The position numbers and the translations under genes were made by a program. 64,000 nt of DNA from Tomocerus qinae (taxonomy: Eukaryota; Arthropoda; Collembola; Entomobryomorpha; Tomoceridae): positions 109,523,375 through 109,587,374 of the forward strand of contig CM034546.1 of assembly GCA_020055645.1 (NCBI GenBank), written 5' to 3'. This document shows, one piece after another, positions 1 through 13,553 of the stretch (within the stretch, counting starts at the first letter, position 1; every line of letters begins with the position of its first letter). Below the pieces are notes generated by a model. That model was given only the letters and a program-made list of their open reading frames with translations, was not told where the DNA came from and ran no database searches.

Positions 1-277
1 TCTTCGTTAGGTACTCAGTATGTTTTGTGGTGAGTTAGTTTAGGTACGTATGAACGTATCGTACGTGAGTAGGGTATATAAGGGATTATTATTTTTGTAG
101 TAAGTATGGATATGTGGATGGCCGTTGCCTTACTAAGAACAAGGTTGACTTACTTCTCAATTTTGTGATCTGGTGCAGTGGATAGGAAATCTGTTCCAGG
201 GCATTACACTTTGATTGTCATAGTGCTTAAGTTCAGTGAGTAGTGAATGGAATGATGTTTTTCACTTTGTGTGTCAG
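1..277 (+). other. Intron of the guanylyl cyclase gene (3' part)
   Basis: The bases before the first recognisable exon end in a standard acceptor (TGTGTGTCAG at 268-277). No kinase-homology coding sequence is visible here, so it is taken as intron. The split codon at 278 shows that a phase-1 coding exon precedes it. Confidence 0.7.
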
Positions 278-3200
278 GACGCCGAATATTATGGACCATA
301 TGATATCCATGATGGAGAAGTATGCGAATAATTTGGAAGATCTCGTTAACGAGCGCACTGGGCTGCTCATCCATGAAAAGAAAAAAACGGAGGATCTTCT
401 TCATCGAATGCTTCCTCAGTAAGTACAAAGAGCTGCTTTTCTTCTTTACTCTCCGCATTCTTTCTCCCGTTTGCTTTGCATTTGAGTCAAAGGATTCTTT
501 GCTACTTTCATCATTCTGTATTTAAATATAGTATTTCCTACACTGCCATATGTAGAGTACTGGACCGTGAGATAATTAGAATTTCTTTTGCATGTTTTAC
601 ATGTAAGGTACCCTTAACGTTGACTATATCTTAATCATAATTACTCTACTCTGTTCTTAATGCTTATATTTACACGAAATTGCAGACCAGTAGCTGAAAG
701 ACTGACTTTTGGAGACGGCATCGAACCGGAAACGTTTGAGAACGTCACCATATACTTTTCAGATATTGTAGGATTTACCTCTATGTCTGCCGAAAGCACA
801 CCACTTCAGGTAAATGATAAACTTTTAATGATGTCTACAACTAGAATAAGTAAAGAATACTTTCCAAGAAAGAAACTTTAATTAAATTACTAGATTATTT
901 ATAACATGCATACATACGTTATGCATTTTATTTCTGTGTACATAATGCCTCTAGGGAGAAAGTATTCGCATACCTGTGGAGAAAGCCAACCAGTGTAAAC
1001 AGAAAGCCCCAGTGAGATTTCTTCCTCGCTGTTCTAGCATACTAAGCAAGTTAACATTTCTTGTAGGTACTAGTAGTATAGGGAGTAATAATGAAGTACT
1101 CTTCAATTTTAATTATGATGGGTCAAGTCTAGTCGTTCTGTTTGTTTATACATATCTTTCAGAGGATGATAAGAGAGAAAGAGCTAACTAGGTTAATAAG
1201 GATTTGTTTGCCTTAAGACATTATTTGTACTTCTGTGTGAAGAATAGATTCAGGACATGAAATGAAAATCTGATGAAATCGTATACTATATAGAGACGCA
1301 CAACGTACCACAACTTACTAACCAATAGAATTTACTAGGAAGAGTCTCTTGTTTGCCTTCCTAGTACTATTATTCTATTTCAGGCTAAACAAGTACCTAT
1401 AATTATTCTAGTGCTTCCAGAAAACCTTCATCGGATTTGTTACTCTGCGATGAGATTCCAGTTTAGCTCCCACTATTATATCGTTGAAGAAATTACTTCC
1501 TACCCGATTGTCTCTGCACTAAGAGCATTAAGCTTATTAGCCTATGTACGTATAGAAATACAAATCTACCCTTTAGCTAAATTGCTTTTTTTCGGGTAAC
1601 TTCATTCGACATTTATGTTCGTTCGCACATCTAAAGATGATTAAGAGAATTAATGCTCCATTTATGAGGTAGTGATTAAAATAGGCTTCTGTGTTGTGTC
1701 TGCATCAAGTAATGTAGTTAGGACCAGTTAAAACAGCAATATATAAAGGAAGATGAATTGCCTTTTAGTAAATTTACTGTATCGTACAGAAGTAGTGATT
1801 AAAATTAGTCCTGGACTGATTGTATGTCTATTTCCCAATGAAATCTCATTAATTAGCTCCAGTCACTTTCATCATGATGTAGTACGTATTAATTTGCTCT
1901 ACTTCTATTCTACTTTCGAACCCACATTATTTCCTATATTAGCTACTCAAATTAATATATATTATGTATAGATCAATCTTGACTATGTGCTATTAGGCAC
2001 AGGTTATTTGTGCATGTTCACTAGCCAATGAAAATTGAAAGCTACCTACTCATATGTCGAAGTACATACTATCCCATTAAAAGCGTTGTATATGGTGCAC
2101 ATTTAAATATAAGTATATAGTACCTTTCTACCAGTTTATACTAAACAAAATGGATGGGAAATGTAAATAGGTGACTAAATACATGACGCTGAATAAAGAA
2201 GGCGTTGGGGTTTTCGCCTAGCTGTTAGATGTACATTATATAAGTTAAGCAACATCACTGATCTGATTACTCCTTGTGTAACTTCAACATAATAATCTTA
2301 CTAATCTAATTATCGTAGGTAGATCACATAGTAGATGCCTTTGTTAGGCCTGGCCAAGCATGCTAGCTAATTTTCTTTTCCTACAGCTATCTCTAGTATT
2401 ACAAAGTTTCCATTTCTGAGATTCGATTTTCTCGGTGATTTATTTAAAATTAGATAAAAGTAGCTAATTTCCATTTCCCATTTCATACATTTCCTAGAAG
2501 AAATTAATTTAGTAAACTTTTCACGAAAATCTCAATTTTCATGCTAAGAAAAAGTTTCTACAGCATAGTGATGTTATATAGTTTACGTAAAGATTCTCCG
2601 TATTATTAACAAGGAAAATCTAACAAGTATGGCAAGTATGCAGTTTCAGTAAACTATCACAAAATCATAAACTATCTTTGTAAGTAAAACGTAACAGCAT
2701 CCAATTGTTTAGTGAAACGGAATATGTGAAAAAAGTGTCATTTTTGCATTAATATTTCTCAAAAGACAGATACATTTTTACAAAGGCTATCAGTGAGCAA
2801 AAGAAAAGAAAGAAATGTCCTTTGTGTGTCAAAAAGGAGAAAGTGTGTACACATATAGACAATTTAAAATGACGATGAGTGCTTTTCTCTGGTTTTGACA
2901 GGTTGTCAACTTTCTCAATGATCTCTACACTCTGTTTGACTCCATAATCCGAGGTTATGACGTCTACAAAGTAGAAACAATAGGAGACGCCTACATGGTG
3001 GTAAGTGCCCTTGTTTATTTTTTAAAAATAAATAAAAGCATTTTGTAGTTTTGGAGGGAGGACAAAGTCTTTGATAAGACGTTATGTGAACTTTGTGCTT
3101 TTAGTTATGTAGTCGTGTGTGTGATCGTGTCAAAGAACTTTATGCACAGTTAAAGTTCTCTGACAATGTTATAGCAGGTAATTGCACGCAGCTTTCAAGT

Positions 3201-6200
3201 TACTCTTATCTTTCTTCCCCCTTATCTGTTTTACGACTTCTTTCTAAGAAATATTTTAAACTCAAGTACATTTAATTATAGGATTAATTACATGAAACTT
3301 TCCCCAACTTTCTTTAATTAAGTTCTGTGAAGATTCAACTTTCCTTAAATACAAGACATTTCAGATCCAACAGCATATGATATATTTTGTTTCTCCTCGT
3401 TTTCTGACTTTTTGTCATTTATCAAACTTTTCGCTTGAGTTTTCCATTTGTGTCGCACTATGTTCTTTAATATTAGTAAACTAACTTCATTTTCGATTCA
3501 AATATTTAAATAAATTCATTTTCAAAAGTTAAAACTCGTTAGTTCAGTTTGATTATTAGACAAAATACGTCAATTTTGATTTTCACAAAAGTACATAACG
3601 AATGAGTACTAATTTTACAAATACCTTATAAAATGTATTCCATCTATTTAGCAAAACAGGTCAATTCTATTCCAAAGTAGTAGAATTGTGTTGATGTTAA
3701 AGCTATGTGTTAAATAGAATTAATAAGCCAGCATTACATAGAAATTAGGTGTCAAAAATGCCTTCATTTCGAACAGAAAGCAATTTTCTTTGAGAATCAA
3801 AGTTTTTATGCGGAGGATGTTCAATCAAACTAGGGGAATGAGAGATTGGCAAAATATTTTCGAACTGTCATATGCAGAAATATGTCATGAAGCAAACAAC
3901 AAGTCGTAGGAATATTATAATTACACTTTTTCATAACGAATTGGTGTTTGACATAATTGATAAGGAATGCAAACGATCAAACGAACCCCATTACATATTG
4001 CATTGAGTTTTTGCATGTAACCTGATTACATCGCAGATAAAGGAGCTAATTGTGACTTTAAATGTTTTATATAATGGTGCAATTGTTCTGAGGAAGCTTT
4101 GTGTTGGTTTAAGTGTGCAATTCGTTTGAAGGAGCAGAGGTTAACTTCAAAAGTGCTTTCAAGTTGTAATTTTCTTTCTGGCTTTGATCATAGGTCTCTG
4201 GATTACCTATTCGCAATGGAAATCGTCATGCAGGCGAAATTGCCTCAATGGCTTTAGATCTGTTGACCGCAGTTTATTCGTACAGAATTGCCCATAGACC
4301 AACTGATACTCTCAAGCTTCGAATTGGCATTCACACAGGACCCGTTTGTGCTGGCGTAGTGGGTCTCACAATGCCTCGCTACTGCCTCTTCGGTGATACG
4401 GTTAGTCACAACTCACACTTAAACCCAATCTTTATTTTCGTTACAATTGCTCTTACCTACAAATTCTATTATCTTAAAGTGTTTCCTTATTCAACAAAAT
4501 CATAGCCATACTGTGAACCCAGAGTATGTATTATAACCAGCATTAAACTTTCGAGCACTCTAAGCTCTGAAAACAGATATACTTGGTATAAGAATGGTGC
4601 TCTCTCAATAGAAAATACACTGAGCTTTACAAGAAAACTCATTTTAAGAGTACTTTGGTTTTTAAAAATTTTGGAGAGATAAAAATCTGGATTTTTGATA
4701 ATTCACAACCACTGCAAAAATACAAACAAGAAGCAATAATTCCTATATTGACATTAAGCAGGTTGGTTATTTAGGGGATAGTTCATCTTTTATTTCGAAA
4801 TTCAAAATTATGACACCATCAGCTTTGGCATAGAGAAAAAAGCTCTATGCTCTAACTTATGTCTTGATATCAGTCCATTGCTTCAATGTCTTCTATGACT
4901 TACACATCCGGTCAAGTATGAGGCAGTTTACATTTCAACCTTTTTCATGAAACTCTCTTTGCTATTTTTGATATAACTTCCAGAGTTTTACTCCGATTTT
5001 CTAATGATGTACATTTTCAGAAAGGCAAACACATTGGCTAGGATTTAATTTGGGAAAATGTTCGATTATTGCCCCAGTTTTTATACATGTCACACTTTGA
5101 TGATGATATCTGGATAGAAATTCGCATAAAATTTTGAACCATTGCTACTGCTAAATAATCAAAATAATCGAAATTTTTCCCAAATTAAATCCTAGCCAAT
5201 GATGTTACCTTTCCGAAAATGTACTTCATTAGAAAATCGGAGTAAAACTCTGGAAGTTATATCAAGAATGGCAAAATATTTTAACATGTATTTTGATAGT
5301 TACAAGAGATACCCAAATCGTATACACATTCACCTTAATGATTACATTACATATTATGTATGGATTAGAATATTGGAAGGATTTTAGCAATAAGATATTG
5401 AACGGACGTAAACATTCCAATTATGTTGGCTGATTTTGTGACTGAAAAATATGTCATTATTGCAGAAACTCTAATTGCTTAGCTATGGATGGGATGGTTG
5501 TTATTCTATTGTCCTCTATTGTACTTTTGGCAGGTAAACACATCATCTCGTATGGAGTCAAATGGAGAACCTCTTAGAATCCATATCAGCGACGAATGTA
5601 AAAGAGCTTTGGATAAAATTGGTGGTTACGTTGTAAACGAAAGGTGAAGATATTGTTCTATTTGTTGTAATAGCTATAGTAGTCATTATAATAGTGCTTG
5701 GTTCAATCACAGCAATCAGTAGTAACGTTAAAAAGCAATATTATTTCACTGAAAACTATTCGTTATAACAATGTAAATTTAAATGTCCACAGGGGATATG
5801 TCCATTTGAAAGGAAAAGGTAATGTGTTGACGCATTGGCTTGTCGACACTTGTGAAGGAGCCGTCAAGCCGAATCGATCTGATCTAGATGACTTAAAACC
5901 TTTATTTTGTCGACCAAGAGGTAAATATTGATGTATAAGTAGTCTTAAAATATGTAGATCTTAACCCTTACGGAAACTCCTATTGTTACGCACTCTAAAT
6001 AATAGAAAATAGATTTATGCACATAGATAGTGACAGCCAACACAATGCACTAGCCGTGTTAGTATTAGCACTAACCTTGTAGTTATTAGATGCCCTCTGA
6101 CCACACAACAGGTCTTAATGACAGAATCCTTTGTATTTATTTACACAATTCATGACTATATGAGATTCTCCCAGTATAATCTTATGATTAATCCATAAGT

Positions 6201-9200
6201 AGTCACAGTAATCATCACAGTACATACGTTGTTACATCACTTTTAGTCATACAAGTCAGAAATAGCCAAAACACACCATAAATTGTGTTTACTGATTGTA
6301 TTTAATTTAAGTTCATGCACAATATGCATTATTTTTGTTTATTTTGTTGTTTTGGATCAGTTGAATTTGATTTGGTATCGTTTGAATAAAGGAAAGCGTT
6401 TTTAAAACTGTTTGCAATGAAATAATAGTTATTTTGATATATTTGTTAGAATGTAGATTTTTATTTTGTCAAGTTTTGTCTCTCTGTCAATTTGTTTTGT
6501 TTCGTCTCTGTCCTTGCGTGTACATTTTATAATCGTTTAAAAATGAATTCGTACATATTTTAAAGGAAGCTCAGGCTCAATTCCCCCCTGCATAAAGCTA
6601 CTGAATTAGATGAATTGGCATCAACCGACCTTCCTTTGACAGGTCTTATCCGGGGCGAAAGGTCAGTAGTTACTTGTCCAGTTGGTAAATTGTTTCCATG
6701 TTGTTGGGTGTTTATGTTCTGTAATCTCAGCGCATGATTACACTTCATTCATATGATAAATAACATACAACTGTTTGTCAATTAAAACCGTATTAACACT
6801 TTTGTGGACCAATGCAATATTTACCCTAACTTAAAACACCAAAGTATTCCCATTAAGAAAAGTAGCTAGGGAGTAGGATAGTTATACGTGTGTACATGTA
6901 AATATGTCATTACAGCACCTTCGTAATTGCTATTTGTAAATAAATTTTGAGAAATGTAGTTTTTACATGCAAATGTACTTTGTCTATCGGCTTCTCCGTA
7001 TTTTGTACTTGTATATAAAATCTTTTGAGGTGTGGACTACGAACAACAGTTTTACATGCCATTTTTCTATCCTTTAGTAGTATAACGTATTTGCTCATTC
7101 TCTGGCCAGAACTGGATTGTCTGGAAAAATGGAAATGCTCGTAAATAAATAAATTCTATGTAATGGTTTAGGGGAAACTGGTGTTGGCGACTTGACTATT
7201 CTGCCACTTTTATTTACTGTCTAATAATAGCGAGCATCTGTTTTATTTCCCACTATTAACAAGCCTTTATGTTTTCCTTTTTTTGTTTGTTCTTCTAGCT
7301 AAGACAGGACAGGGACAATGTACATAGATGTAATGTAAATGGGACAATTTAATTAATAGGAAGCCTGACAAGCACACAAATTGAATCTTTACATGACATG
7401 ACCCTCTTGGGGTTTTTTGTGCCTTCAGGATCGAACCCGAGCTAAAAGAGCTATACACAACCGAAATATTCAATCACAATAAATCAACACACAACCGAAT
7501 AAAGATTACTATTTCACTCCACCAACTTTCACCTACCTACAGTTACAGCACGGCCACTAATATGCTATGCAAAGCAAAGGTCTTTCTCCTTGTCTGTCTG
7601 TATTACAATAGTTTTTAGTAATGCTTTATTAATATCACTTCACATTACTATTCTCCACTATTATAATAACATTAGTAGTCAGTAGTGTATTATTAGTGCA
7701 GTAGTATAAGTAAATGCAGTAAGTAGTAAATGCAAAGGATTATAAGTATTCATTTGCTCTAGTGGTAAATACTGGATATAATTTTATGGTTGTGGAAGCT
7801 AGTTTAACCAGTTTGTTAAAATAATGCTAATATTGTATTGGAGCTTGTACAGTAGTTATAATTATAATTATTACCTACTTATTCATACATTAAGTATTTT
7901 TATTTCGAAAAATAGAAGTAGAATTTAGTACGTTAACAATGAGTTATTTGTTTCTCTAATAATTTTGTAACTTGTAGTAGTTATGAATGTTATGAAATGA
8001 TTATAAGATGAAAATTAAGAAAATTAGGATGTAGTAAAAGACAAAAGTTTAAAGAATTCGTGTTCAATGACCTTATTTCAGGATTGGGAGGGGGATTCAA
8101 CGAGCAGCATAGTTTCCGGCGAAGAGCTAGCCCTAAGATTGCAGGGTCAGTGAATGTTTCCAGACAAGGATCTTTCTGTGCTGGACAAAGCAGTGGGAAT
8201 CCGTTGCTGTCAACATCCAAAGGGAATTCTAATTACTTGCGACGACCCAGCTTCGACCCCGCAATGCTTTCTTTGTCGTTGAAAAACGCTCAATTAAATA
8301 GTAGTAGTAATGGAAATGTGAGCAACAGCAGTGGAGCTCCTTATCAGACGGTGAGCAATAAAAACAGTCCCGCAGGTACTCCAGCTCGAATCCGGCGTGA
8401 AGAAAACTTCAACAAATTCAAACCAAACAGCTTTCCAAAGAGTGAGTGTGCTGTCACTATTGAACCCCCGAGTGATTCAAGCACGCCGATAAGTCCTGGA
8501 AACTCTCCCGTCAAATTGGTGAACCTAAGAAAACAAGCGACGTCAAATAGCTCTCAGAGTCTGCCCCAATCTCCCACAGACACAACTCGAGATGACAGAG
8601 AAAGGAAACGAGTGATTTTTTCAGCCAATGACAAAAAAATCTCTGTTGGATCAATTAGAGAGTCGAAATCTCTGGATATGTTTCCCAGTGGAGGCTGTGG
8701 TGACAGTCCAGTCAAAGTCACACCTATTCTAAGACTCCGAAAACTGTCAAAGTCATTGGACATTGCAGATGACAAAGGTGTGAATGAGATCCTTTTGCCC
8801 AATGGCTCAGTGGACCCGGATCTCCCCTCTTATGACAACATTTTCGACAACTATGTTGAACTAGAGGACAAAAGAGACGCTGATGAGGGCACAAAGAGGA
8901 AAACTTCGATTCCTGTAACTAGTCCCAATAACTGCATGCCAAAACCGACGGAGAGAAGTAGCCCGGTGAAGAAGCCCACCTTTAATAAAAATAGGAAAGC
9001 TCAACCACAGCGAGAGGGTGACTCAATCAGCTACGACTCAGATGACAAAAACGAGTCTTCCCATTTACTCGGCTCCGACAGCGTGAATTTATTGCTGCAC
9101 AGTATGGATCGGGGAAACGACGGAGATGACTCGGATATAGAAGATTTTGAAGATGAGGAAATGATGAGCACTGGAGACATTGATGTGGAAGCGTTAGCTC

Positions 9201-9583
9201 CAGTCGACAAAGACGACTCGAGAGGCCCTTTGACAGAAAAGAGAAGAAAGTCGCGCTGGAGAAAGTTATCTGATCAATTGGAACGAGAAAAGAAAACAAA
9301 CTCATTAAAGAAATGGTTTCAAAGCATCCTGAATGGAAATGGTATAAGCAGCTCTAACAGTCATAGCGGTAGTGCTGCCAGTGTCGCACATCAAAATCTT
9401 CCCAATCCGTCGAATAATTCAGGCAATTCTAATTCACTTAATTCGAGTAAATTGCCAACTGTGGTTTCCATTGAAGAACATTTACAACCTTTGTCCAAGA
9501 AAGGAAATTCTCATGGTAATTCTACCAATCCAAATCCATCTAATTCCAGTCCTAGTCGAGGGGAGAGTGAAAGTGTTGTTTAA
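278..9583 (+). CDS. Receptor guanylyl cyclase, NPR/Gyc76C type (5' end outside window)
   Basis: Membrane receptor enzyme that makes cGMP from GTP; only the cytoplasmic C-terminal part is present. Exons read as 278-418, 686-809, 2902-3000, 4194-4400, 5534-5643, 5793-5920 and 8082-9583, all GT..AG and in phase, giving about 770 residues. Exon 1 encodes the dimerisation helix ([16 protein letters not shown]). Exons 2-6 encode the class III cyclase domain: metal-binding Asp in [10 protein letters not shown], second Asp and guanine-selecting Glu in [12 protein letters not shown], and [19 protein letters not shown] with the guanine-site Cys and the Asn/Arg transition-state residues, so the enzyme looks active. 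The last exon adds a roughly 500-residue low-complexity tail with serine-rich, acidic and basic (RRKSRWRKL) tracts ending in ESVV. Long tails occur in Drosophila Gyc76C (from memory). Extracellular, membrane and kinase-homology regions lie upstream of base 1. Confidence 0.93.
810..2901 (+). other. Large intron within the cyclase domain
   Basis: AT-rich intron of about 2.1 kb between the exon ending STPLQ and the exon starting VVNFLNDLY. The donor is GTAAAT and the acceptor TTTTGACAG. Short open frames inside it show no family resemblance. Nothing else recognised. Confidence 0.75.
3001..4193 (+). other. Intron of the guanylyl cyclase gene
   Basis: Intron between GDAYMV and VSGLPIRNG, donor GTAAGT and acceptor TTGATCATAG. 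No other feature recognised. Confidence 0.75.
4961..5275. repeat. Long inverted repeat (hairpin, MITE-like) in a guanylyl cyclase intron
   Basis: The left arm (about 4961-5070) and right arm (about 5162-5275) are near-perfect reverse complements. For example, ACTCCGATTTTCTAATGA at about 4990 pairs with TCATTAGAAAATCGGAGT at about 5225, and GGCTAGGATTTAATTTGGGA pairs with the TCCCAAATTAAATCCTAGCC stretch on the right. The loop is about 90 bases. It lies in the intron 4401-5533. Form and size fit a palindromic miniature transposon; no target-site duplication was worked out. Confidence 0.8.
5921..8081 (+). other. Last intron of the guanylyl cyclase gene
   Basis: About 2.2 kb separating the end of the cyclase domain (FCRPR) from the single large tail exon. 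Donor GTAAAT, acceptor TTATTTCAG. It holds AT-rich sequence and short spurious open frames on both strands. An alternative 3' end could lie here, but no coding continuation was seen directly after 5920: the frame reaches TGA at once. Confidence 0.6.
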
Positions 9584-9810
9584 ATCTAATTAGTATATTA
9601 CATGTACCTATTCTATATGTAGGATATAATATTATAGCTACCTAAAATACTATAGTAAGTCTTGTCAATGTACTATCTGTATAGAGTGAATTTTACTTAT
9701 TGCCATACGTAATAGTGTTATTCTCGAGGAAACAGAGAAATCTAAATGTTATATTGTATATGTACCTATATATATCAAAACTATAATTATTATAGGTAAT
9801 GAACCAAGAG

Positions 9811-9816
9811 AATAAA
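9811..9816 (+). promoter_or_regulatory. Likely polyadenylation signal of the guanylyl cyclase gene
   Basis: AATAAA about 230 bases after the stop codon at 9581-9583. Confidence 0.5.
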
Positions 9817-12800
9817 TCCAGATCTTTGAGTACTCCTACAGTACGCAGCACCCTTGGGTATTATGAACAAATGGAAAACGGTACAATCGACAAAGTATAT
9901 ATCCACGAATGACAATGATCTAATCTAAACTTAATTTAAACTTTATATCATCCATTTGCAATAGATATTAGATACTTCATGACTGTTATGCAAACAAATA
10001 GATGTGTATACAAGAGCAGGCATCCTTGTTATGTCGGTAGTCCTTAGGTATACATGTAAAAAATGTATTTAGAGTGAGTTGTGCTTACGAATATTTACAT
10101 GTTGAAAACTCAATGTCGCGTTATAACTGTTGTCAACCACACAAATCTTGTCATGCTTGGTTAACTTATTGTACTTGTAAAGGTGACTATAATATGACTT
10201 AACTACTGCTAGTCTGTGAAAACTGTCATTATAATTGTCGTGCAAACGTGTAACTTCCAAATTGTAAAAAAGGTTAAACTGAAACAATTGCATTTACAAA
10301 AAAATTAACTATATATAAGTTGTAAGTATATGTAGAGCATATAATACATCATGTTAAGGTACTGGATCATCGTACTAATAGAACTGTGAAACGTGAAAAC
10401 TTAGTTTTTTATTTCCATTACTAAACTCATTACCTTAGTCTTTCTTTACCCATCACTTTCATATAAAACTATTTTGCATTCAAAATAGCAAAGAACATCG
10501 TCGACTTTCTCCACGATAGTCAGATCAAAAGATCCGTGCTAGTTTTTACGACATTGGACATCATTGTCATAAAAATACAGTTGTCAATTGTTGGTAGAAC
10601 ATAGGCAGGAGTAGATGCTGTGACATAAAATCACATTTCAGAAAATGTGTACAATTACTCATATCACAGAGATACGTATTATTTAGCCAACCATAGGAGT
10701 CATTATTCAGTTATGTTCCCAAAGCATTTGCCCATTTGGTCCTAATCATAATTTGTGTACCTATATAGCTGTCCAAAATATACCCAACTATACCTATCTC
10801 AACGCTTGAGATAAAAATCGGAAATTTTTGTTATTGAATAATTTGTAGTTTGACAATCCTTGTTCGACTCTACTTTTACATAATATTAATCTGTGTGCAA
10901 TCTTAGTTGCCAAATGCCAACATCTGAGTATTCACTTAAAATAACGAGATTTTCTCAAACCCATTTTACATATGGTATTTGGGATGAGTGCCTGAATTGA
11001 ATAGCAAGGGCCATATATAGTGTGGATATAATTGGCATTTGTGTACATAGAATTTACAAGGGGCAATGAATTCAAGAGGTGAACTCATCGCCAGGCAGCT
11101 TGGGAAGCAATATCTCTCAGAGATTAGATCGATTGGCGATCGTATGTAAGATTTTGTGTGGAAGGTGGGTAGAAGCAAAGGATGCAGAAACAGTTTGTGT
11201 GTTGGGTTATTTATAGGTGGTTGACATTTCTATCTGCAAGGAGCTTGCATGATTACCCATTCCTTGTCGCCAATCTGGCACGGATGTTTGCATTGCATGC
11301 TAAAGTTCACTTGGGGCAAAAAGGAATGAATTTGGAAGAATTTTGAACCATCATTTAACCATTATTACTCCTCAGAGATTTTGAAACCATTGACGCTTAC
11401 ACAGCAAAATTACTACTTCTCAACAAAAAATACTATAACAGTGACAATGTTCAATTATATGGGGACAACTTTTTTAATACTAGTCTTATTGTCTACTCAG
11501 TACTAGTTTAGTAGAATACAAGAGAAAAATGTCAAAATCAACAGGTCCAGTTCAGTAGATCACTGTAATAAAGTTACATATACGTATCATAACCATACCT
11601 AAAGCTAACATGAATGGAACAATTTATATTTAAATAGAATGAGATCGAAATGACTATATCCAATTAAGTACGAAGCACACAATAGGAATTCGGGCGTTGG
11701 TGATTGTAAACCTAGATAAAAATGTAATCTTGACCATATAGTAGTACATACACTGGATCTACTGCCTATGTCTACTCCCTAGGAAATTAATATAGCCTAG
11801 TACTTTATACAAGAGAGACTCAGGTGCATACTATTTATAACATGTTGCAAGTTTCAGGTGAAGCGTATGTACTCACATCGTACACTTATACTTAGACCAT
11901 TTCCAGAAAACAAAATTTTAAGTTTCAACCAATTAAAAAAAGTTGATAACTATAAAATGAACTTGTACACATGTCCAACTTAGTACGATTGTAACTAGAA
12001 ACATCATTAGAGAATGAGTAGAAAGTAAATGTGGGTTACATACATAGTAATACATACACACATATAACATAATATTTAAAACGTAATTATGATTTTGATC
12101 GTGTATTCTACAATGCAATTTGTACAGTCTACTACAATGAATATGAATGCCTAATAAGTTACGTTCCTATTTACATGCATAAGTTGCATTTGCATACAAG
12201 CAAATTGTATAATAAACATGAATCACTATAAATGTTTCCAAAAAAGTTGTGAAACATTTTTACACGTACTATATTTTCCATCCCATGTACCACTACAGGA
12301 AGAACTTCTATGTTGGACTGTGTAAGTGTATAAAATACCAACATTGCAGAGAGTATTGAATAAATACTTCTTATGGACGTAATATGCTGTGCTGCTAAAG
12401 TGTAATTTTATGTATCCAATTGCATTTTGTACGCTTATGTAAGTTAGTATATTATAGGTACGTGAAAGTGTACTATATTTGTTAGTGCATAAGCATTAAA
12501 AATTGCTAAATTACCTACTTGTACTGTATTAACTTATTATTGAAATGATAATGGAATCCTATACTTTTACGTAATTGAATCAGATTTTTTACAAGACGAA
12601 AATTTTTTGTAAGGATTAACAAACACTAAACTTGCTAATTTAGTAAGTATGCTAGTTGTTAGCCATGAATCAAGGTTAAGTTTAGTATATACAAACCATT
12701 GATTTAATGCTAATACTTGTCTTGTCCCATTTATATAGTATAGCTGCAAGCTAAGCACACTGAAAGAAGACTAGCACTAGTTCTACATAAAACAATCTGT

Positions 12801-13125
12801 ACCTGCTCTACAATTAAATATTTTAACTATTTTTTATTCTTAACATAATGGTTAACTATATTTTACAGATTATCATTTTTGTTTGTGTACTGTACCATGT
12901 TGTTGAATTACCATGTACCATTACATCAAAAGATGTTTATGAATGGAGAAAAAAGTTTGTGAAGAAATAAATTCTATCAATGACTGTATGGGTTTCTGTA
13001 GTGAAATCATAAAGAAAGTACGACAATTGCAACGACCAGGGTATGTGAACTTATTTCCAACAGCAAATCAATGACACAGAGCTACAAATGGCATCGAAGT
13101 GACTTTAAAGATGAAAACAAACAAG

Positions 13126-13131
13126 TTTATT
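13126..13131 (-). promoter_or_regulatory. Possible polyadenylation signal of the RRM gene
   Basis: TTTATT on the + strand reads AATAAA on the minus strand, about 420 bases downstream of the RRM gene stop. Other candidates are possible. Confidence 0.3.
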
Positions 13132-13553
13132 GAAGCTTTAAACTTTAAAATATTATAATTTGGGTTAATTATGGGAAAACTAATTAATCACTTGAAATGA
13201 CGATATAAGTAACATGCGCGTGAAACCTACATTAACGTAAAGTTGGCATTTGCTAATCAAAAAAATAGGGCCTTTTAGTATTAGCAAATAATAATAAGAC
13301 TTTACACAACCTACAAAACAAGAATTTTTACCATAAAACGAGATAAAGATAATACCGATATAGAAAACGTAATCCGCGTACAAAACATTTACAATTTATA
13401 ATACAAATACAATCAAATGGTATGTACTCGTTTAGCTATCCTAATACACTGCTAAAACTCTGTTACTGCTACCTAACTAAATGTTTGCACACTACTACAA
13501 AGACAAAGAAGCGATTATATTTCCGTTATAACAGATAACCCCATACTGATTAA

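Larger units (their letters stand above)
9584..13553. other. Intergenic and 3'UTR sequence, no gene recognised
   Basis: AT-rich sequence between two convergent genes. The first few hundred bases are the 3'UTR of the cyclase gene and the last few hundred that of the RRM gene. All open frames are under 80 codons with no signal peptide or domain. No repeats of note were seen by eye. Confidence 0.55.

Noticed and set aside
7380..7450. Possible tRNA B box (GGTTCGATCC on the minus strand)
   Set aside because: The bases around it do not form a T-arm stem and no A box or acceptor stem was found.
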